Assembly (NCBI GenBank): GCA_016207025.1
Contig: JACQQM010000009.1
Location: forward strand, 1 to 36,371
Direction of reading: 5' to 3'
From: Nitrospirota bacterium
GTDB lineage: Bacteria; Nitrospirota; Nitrospiria; Nitrospirales; Nitrospiraceae
Length of the DNA stretch: 36,371 nucleotides
The notes under the pieces are model-generated. The model worked only from the letters and a program-made list of their open reading frames with translations. It searched no databases and was not told where the DNA came from. The stretch's first letter is position 1, and every line of letters begins with the position of its first letter. Positions 34,371 through 36,371 of this stretch are shown here, piece by piece. The position numbers and the translations under genes are program-made.

Positions 34371-34453
34371 GAAAGGAGCCTTTCGGCTGTCGTGCTGGCG
34401 TGATCGCGCCCAAGCCGTGCGCCATCAGACCGCAGTCCGATGGCGCGCGGTTT
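34363..34453. terminator. Hairpins between the convergent esterase and small membrane protein genes
   Basis: A hairpin GCTCCT-gagaa-AGGAGC (34363-34379) overlaps the esterase stop codon. A second, larger stem pairs 34412-34426 with 34439-34453 (AAGCCGTGCGCCATC and near complement), and an inner GAC/GTC pair sits in its loop. Either could end transcription from one or both sides, although T-runs are weak. Confidence 0.5.
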
Positions 34454-34484
34454 CGGGTGCTCGTGTAGTTCGCGCGGTGCGAGA

Positions 34485-34667
34485 TCAGGACTTTTTGAAG
34501 AAGGTATCGTACACGCCGTAGCCGAGGATCAGAGCGATCAACGTGTAGTACATGTAGGAGATGCCGCTGTAGTCCGGCGCGCCTTTGGGCTCGTTGGCCA
34601 GCGCCAAGGACGCGCTCATCAGGACCGACAGGCTGAGACTCAGGATTCCCGTAAACACTCTTTTCAT
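34485..34667 (-). CDS. Small membrane protein with signal peptide
   Basis: A 60-residue protein with a signal peptide (residues 1-24, ending ALA) and one transmembrane helix (about 38-54, YMYYTLIALILGYGVYDTFF), ending in KKS. It should span the inner membrane. ATG at 34667 has AGGAGGG about 7 nt upstream, and a promoter candidate lies at 34731-34760. No family recognised. The short, single-helix form is typical of accessory subunits of membrane complexes, but no partner is visible here. Confidence 0.75.
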   Translation of the reverse strand: MKRVFTGILSLSLSVLMSASLALANEPKGAPDYSGISYMYYTLIALILGYGVYDTFFKKS

Positions 34668-34730
34668 GGAACAACCCTCCTAAATTAAGTAGAGATTTCC
34701 GAGATAACCACCGGCAGGCAAACGGCGCGG

Positions 34731-34760
34731 ATTGTACAAAAGTTCATAAGCGGGATGCAA
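34731..34760 (-). promoter_or_regulatory. Candidate promoter for the small membrane protein
   Basis: On the minus strand TTGCAT (34760-34755), 18 nt, then TACAAT (34736-34731; five of six consensus bases), about 65 nt before the start. The divergent region 34668-34874 also holds a perfect 7-bp stem TCTCGGA/TCCGAGA (34794-34810), and a weak promoter for fmdB (TTGTCT 34822-34827, TAAGTT 34845-34850). Confidence 0.45.
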
Positions 34761-34874
34761 GAAAATTTGATGGCAGCTCGTTGGGCGTAGAAGTCTCGGA
34801 GAATCCGAGAATTTTCCCCCCTTGTCTACCAGCAGGCACGGTTGTAAGTTTGACGGGGAAAGGAGGGAGTGCCG

Positions 34875-35039
34875 ATGCCCATGTATGAGTACAAGTGTCT
34901 GGATTGCGGAAAGGAGGCGACGCTGGCTCTCACCTTAAAGGACCATGACAGCGGAGCCGTCACCTGTCCGTCCTGTAAGAGCAAGCGGATGGAGCAATTG
35001 ATCAGCAGCGTCATGGCGAAGACGAGCCGGAAGAGCTAA
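34875..35039 (+). CDS. FmdB-type zinc ribbon protein
   Basis: A 54-residue protein, MPMYEYKCLDCGKEATLALT and onward, with two CxxC pairs (Cys8/Cys11 and Cys31/Cys34) as in the FmdB/putative regulatory zinc-ribbon family. AAAGGAGGG lies 8 nt before the ATG at 34875. The C-terminus is Lys/Ser/Arg-rich. The stop codon overlaps that of the convergent glycosylase gene by two bases. Its exact role is not known for most family members. Confidence 0.9.
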   Translation: MPMYEYKCLDCGKEATLALTLKDHDSGAVTCPSCKSKRMEQLISSVMAKTSRKS

Positions 35040-35698
35040 CCCTGGAGATGCAGGCTTCGCCAGAGATACCAGGAGGCGATACTCTCGTAGGGATGCCAGG
35101 GACTGCCGATCGCTCGGATCTTGGCGGGTGAGGGTAGCGCGCGCAGCCCGTACCAGCGCTGGATCGCTTTCTTAATCCCCAGATCGTCCACCGGCAGCAC
35201 ATCCGACCGGTTCAAAGAAAAAATCAAAAACATCTCGGCGGTCCACCGGCCGACCCCGTGAATCGAGACCAGCGCCTCGATGATCTCCTCATTGGACTGA
35301 CGCGGCAGTCGGCTTGGCCTGATCCGGCCATCCAGAAATCCCGCCGCGAGGTCCTTCAAGTACCTTGCCTTCTGACCAGAGAGGCCGACGGAGTGGAGGC
35401 GTGGCAACGGAGTCTGCACGACGGCCTGGGGTGTCGGCCGTCGCTGAGGATAGAGTCCGGCAAAGCGGTCGAAAATGACTTCCGCAACCCGGGTCGAGAG
35501 CTGCTGGGCGATGATCGAGTCGCAGAGGGTGGCGAAGTGGTGCCGACGCGGGGTCAGTCGGCAGGGGCCGATGCGGGCGATCAGCCCTCGCAAGACCGGA
35601 TCGCGCGTGGCCAGGTGCCGACAAGCCGGCGCATGGTTGTCGTGTGCGGACCGGCCGCGCCTCCTGTCTCCCCGTCGATCCGTCCTCAGTAGAGCCAT
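35036..35698 (-). CDS. DNA-3-methyladenine glycosylase, AlkA-like (HhH-GPD)
   Basis: Base-excision repair enzyme of 220 residues that removes alkylated purines. It has the helix-hairpin-helix (residues 145-156, IHGVGRWTAEM), and the catalytic Asp region VLPVDDLGIKKA (Asp171/Asp172). An early segment FATLCDSIIAQQLSTRVAEVIFDRF is typical of AlkA. The first 30 residues are Arg-rich and unusual. ATG at 35698 is chosen because GGAG lies 6 nt upstream; the open frame extends back to 35854 through likely non-coding DNA. It lies convergent with fmdB. Confidence 0.88.
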   Translation of the reverse strand: MALLRTDRRGDRRRGRSAHDNHAPACRHLATRDPVLRGLIARIGPCRLTPRRHHFATLCDSIIAQQLSTRVAEVIFDRFAGLYPQRRPTPQAVVQTPLPRLHSVGLSGQKARYLKDLAAGFLDGRIRPSRLPRQSNEEIIEALVSIHGVGRWTAEMFLIFSLNRSDVLPVDDLGIKKAIQRWYGLRALPSPAKIRAIGSPWHPYESIASWYLWRSLHLQG

Positions 35699-35747
35699 AA
35701 TCTTCTCCGAGATAGAGCAAGGAAGCCGCCGCCGTCGGCTGCCCAGG

Positions 35748-35774
35748 CACAATCTTGACTGGCCGAAGATTGTG
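35748..35774. promoter_or_regulatory. Perfect inverted repeat upstream of the glycosylase gene
   Basis: CACAATCTT (35748-35756) and AAGATTGTG (35766-35774) are perfectly complementary with a 9-nt spacer. It lies 50-76 nt upstream of the glycosylase start, so a repressor operator or a hairpin in the leader are both possible. Confidence 0.4.
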
Positions 35775-35818
35775 ACAAATGGCCTGAAAAGATTCCAGGT
35801 ACTTTTTCCACGGTCCTC

Positions 35819-36025
35819 AGTTGTCACACGTTCCGGCATTCTTTTGCGACCCACCTGCTGGAAGATGGCTATGACATCCTGACGGTTCAGAAGCTCCTGG
35901 ATTACCGGTACGTCAGCACGACGATGATCTACACCTATGTGTTAAACCGAGGCGGTCGGGGAGTCCACAGCCCGGCTGATCGCCTCGGATTGGAGGTGGA
36001 GAGTCCTTTGGGTAAGCCGGAATAG
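35819..36025 (+). pseudogene. C-terminal fragment of an integron-type tyrosine recombinase
   Basis: From 35819 the frame reads [20 protein letters not shown] and continues with [20 protein letters not shown], then [14 protein letters not shown], ending in TAG at 36023-36025. It keeps the Arg of the HTFRHS box and the nucleophilic Tyr of MIYTYV. The conserved LGH before [10 protein letters not shown] has become LDY, so the histidine is lost. The NRGGRGVxSPxDRL tail is the signature of integron integrases (IntI). No start codon or N-terminal catalytic part precedes it, so the gene is a broken remnant. Confidence 0.85.
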
Positions 36026-36075
36026 GCTGACATGAATTGCAGTGTTTGTCGTGTTCCGGACCGTCGAAAAATTCC

Positions 36076-36104
36076 TTGCTAAGTGCTGAAAAAGCCAATA
36101 GAAT
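36076..36104 (+). promoter_or_regulatory. Candidate promoter before the terminal partial gene
   Basis: TTGCTA (36076-36081), 17 nt, TAGAAT (36099-36104; five of six) lie in a 217-bp gap. The leader before the next start would be about 130 nt and has an inverted repeat TGTCATC/GATGACA (36189-36217). Confidence 0.45.
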
Positions 36105-36242
36105 TTTCCGCAACCAGAAAACTGATTGGTGGAGATAGGCTGACCAGTCTACTCAATAGTTAGGCCGACAATCGCGGCCGGACCGTCATGTCATCGAGGC
36201 GCAAGTTCATGATGACAGTAGGCAGATGAAGGAGGTCTTACC

Positions 36243-36371
36243 ATGCCTGCCGCAAGCCCAGTCGAGTTATACTTAACCAGCATTACCGACGCCCTTTCGA
36301 GAATTCGCGCTATTTTGTTCGTCAATCTGGGCCTTTGTGCGATAGTGCTATCGAATGCCTACCTGGAAAAC
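36243..36371 (+). CDS. Unknown membrane protein, 5' end only
   Basis: The open frame runs off the window after 43 residues. It begins MPAASPVELYLTSITDALSR, then a hydrophobic helix (RAILFVNLGLCAIVLSNAYL). GGAGG lies 8 nt before the ATG. Base composition is lower in GC than the neighbouring genes, and the gene follows an integron-integrase remnant, so it may be acquired. No family can be named. Confidence 0.7.
   Translation, partial: MPAASPVELYLTSITDALSRIRAILFVNLGLCAIVLSNAYLEN

Noticed and set aside
35913-36113. A minus-strand ORF of 66 codons at the end of the window
   Set aside because: It is antisense to the recombinase remnant, Cys/Arg/Pro-rich and without a ribosome binding site.

Overview
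The window is a GC-rich bacterial chromosome segment without tRNA, rRNA, CRISPR or intact transposase genes. The gene set (a bacterial F1 ATP synthase cluster, the rpmH-rnpA-yidD-yidC-mnmE-mnmG-rsmG-parA-parB block, two bactofilins, several lipoproteins, and a short operon for glucose-6-phosphate and pentose phosphate metabolism) fits a Gram-negative-type bacterium. My best guess is Nitrospirota (Nitrospira-like). That is an inference from protein flavour and gene order, not something the sequence proves.

Left part, minus strand (1-15715). The F1 genes atpH-atpA-atpG-atpD and the first codons of atpC form one operon, with no Fo genes upstream. Long imperfect palindromes separate alpha from gamma, gamma from beta, and beta from epsilon. 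Upstream lie mnmA and two tandem bactofilins. Next comes the classic origin-proximal block: parB and parA, rsmG with a consensus parS site at each end, mnmG, mnmE, yidC, yidD, rnpA and rpmH. A promoter with perfect -35 and -10 hexamers and 17-bp spacing drives rpmH. dnaA and a clear oriC are not in the window.

Middle, plus strand (16102-19817). A cell-envelope cluster encodes a small secreted Ala/Pro/Lys-rich protein, a helical lipoprotein, and three consecutive YkuD-type (L,D-transpeptidase) proteins. One has the canonical HGCIR-type motif, one has a variant motif, and one looks catalytically dead.

Central metabolism, plus strand (19936-29110). The order is pgi (SIS type), a MddA/NnrU-like membrane methyltransferase, pgl, glk, rpiA, an M1 aminopeptidase and an MgtE-type transporter. 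A foldback element sits between glk and rpiA.

Right part (29122-36371). A YbbA-YbbP-type ABC exporter faces a divergent TesA-like esterase, an arrangement also known from E. coli. Here about 0.9 kb separates the ATPase from its permease. That segment holds a 390-bp nested inverted repeat and two small convergent overlapping ORFs, and it ends in a short duplicated remnant of the permease start, so the operon appears to have been interrupted or rearranged. The end of the window has a small membrane protein, an FmdB-type zinc ribbon, an AlkA-type glycosylase, the C-terminal remnant of an integron-type tyrosine recombinase, and the start of an unknown membrane protein.
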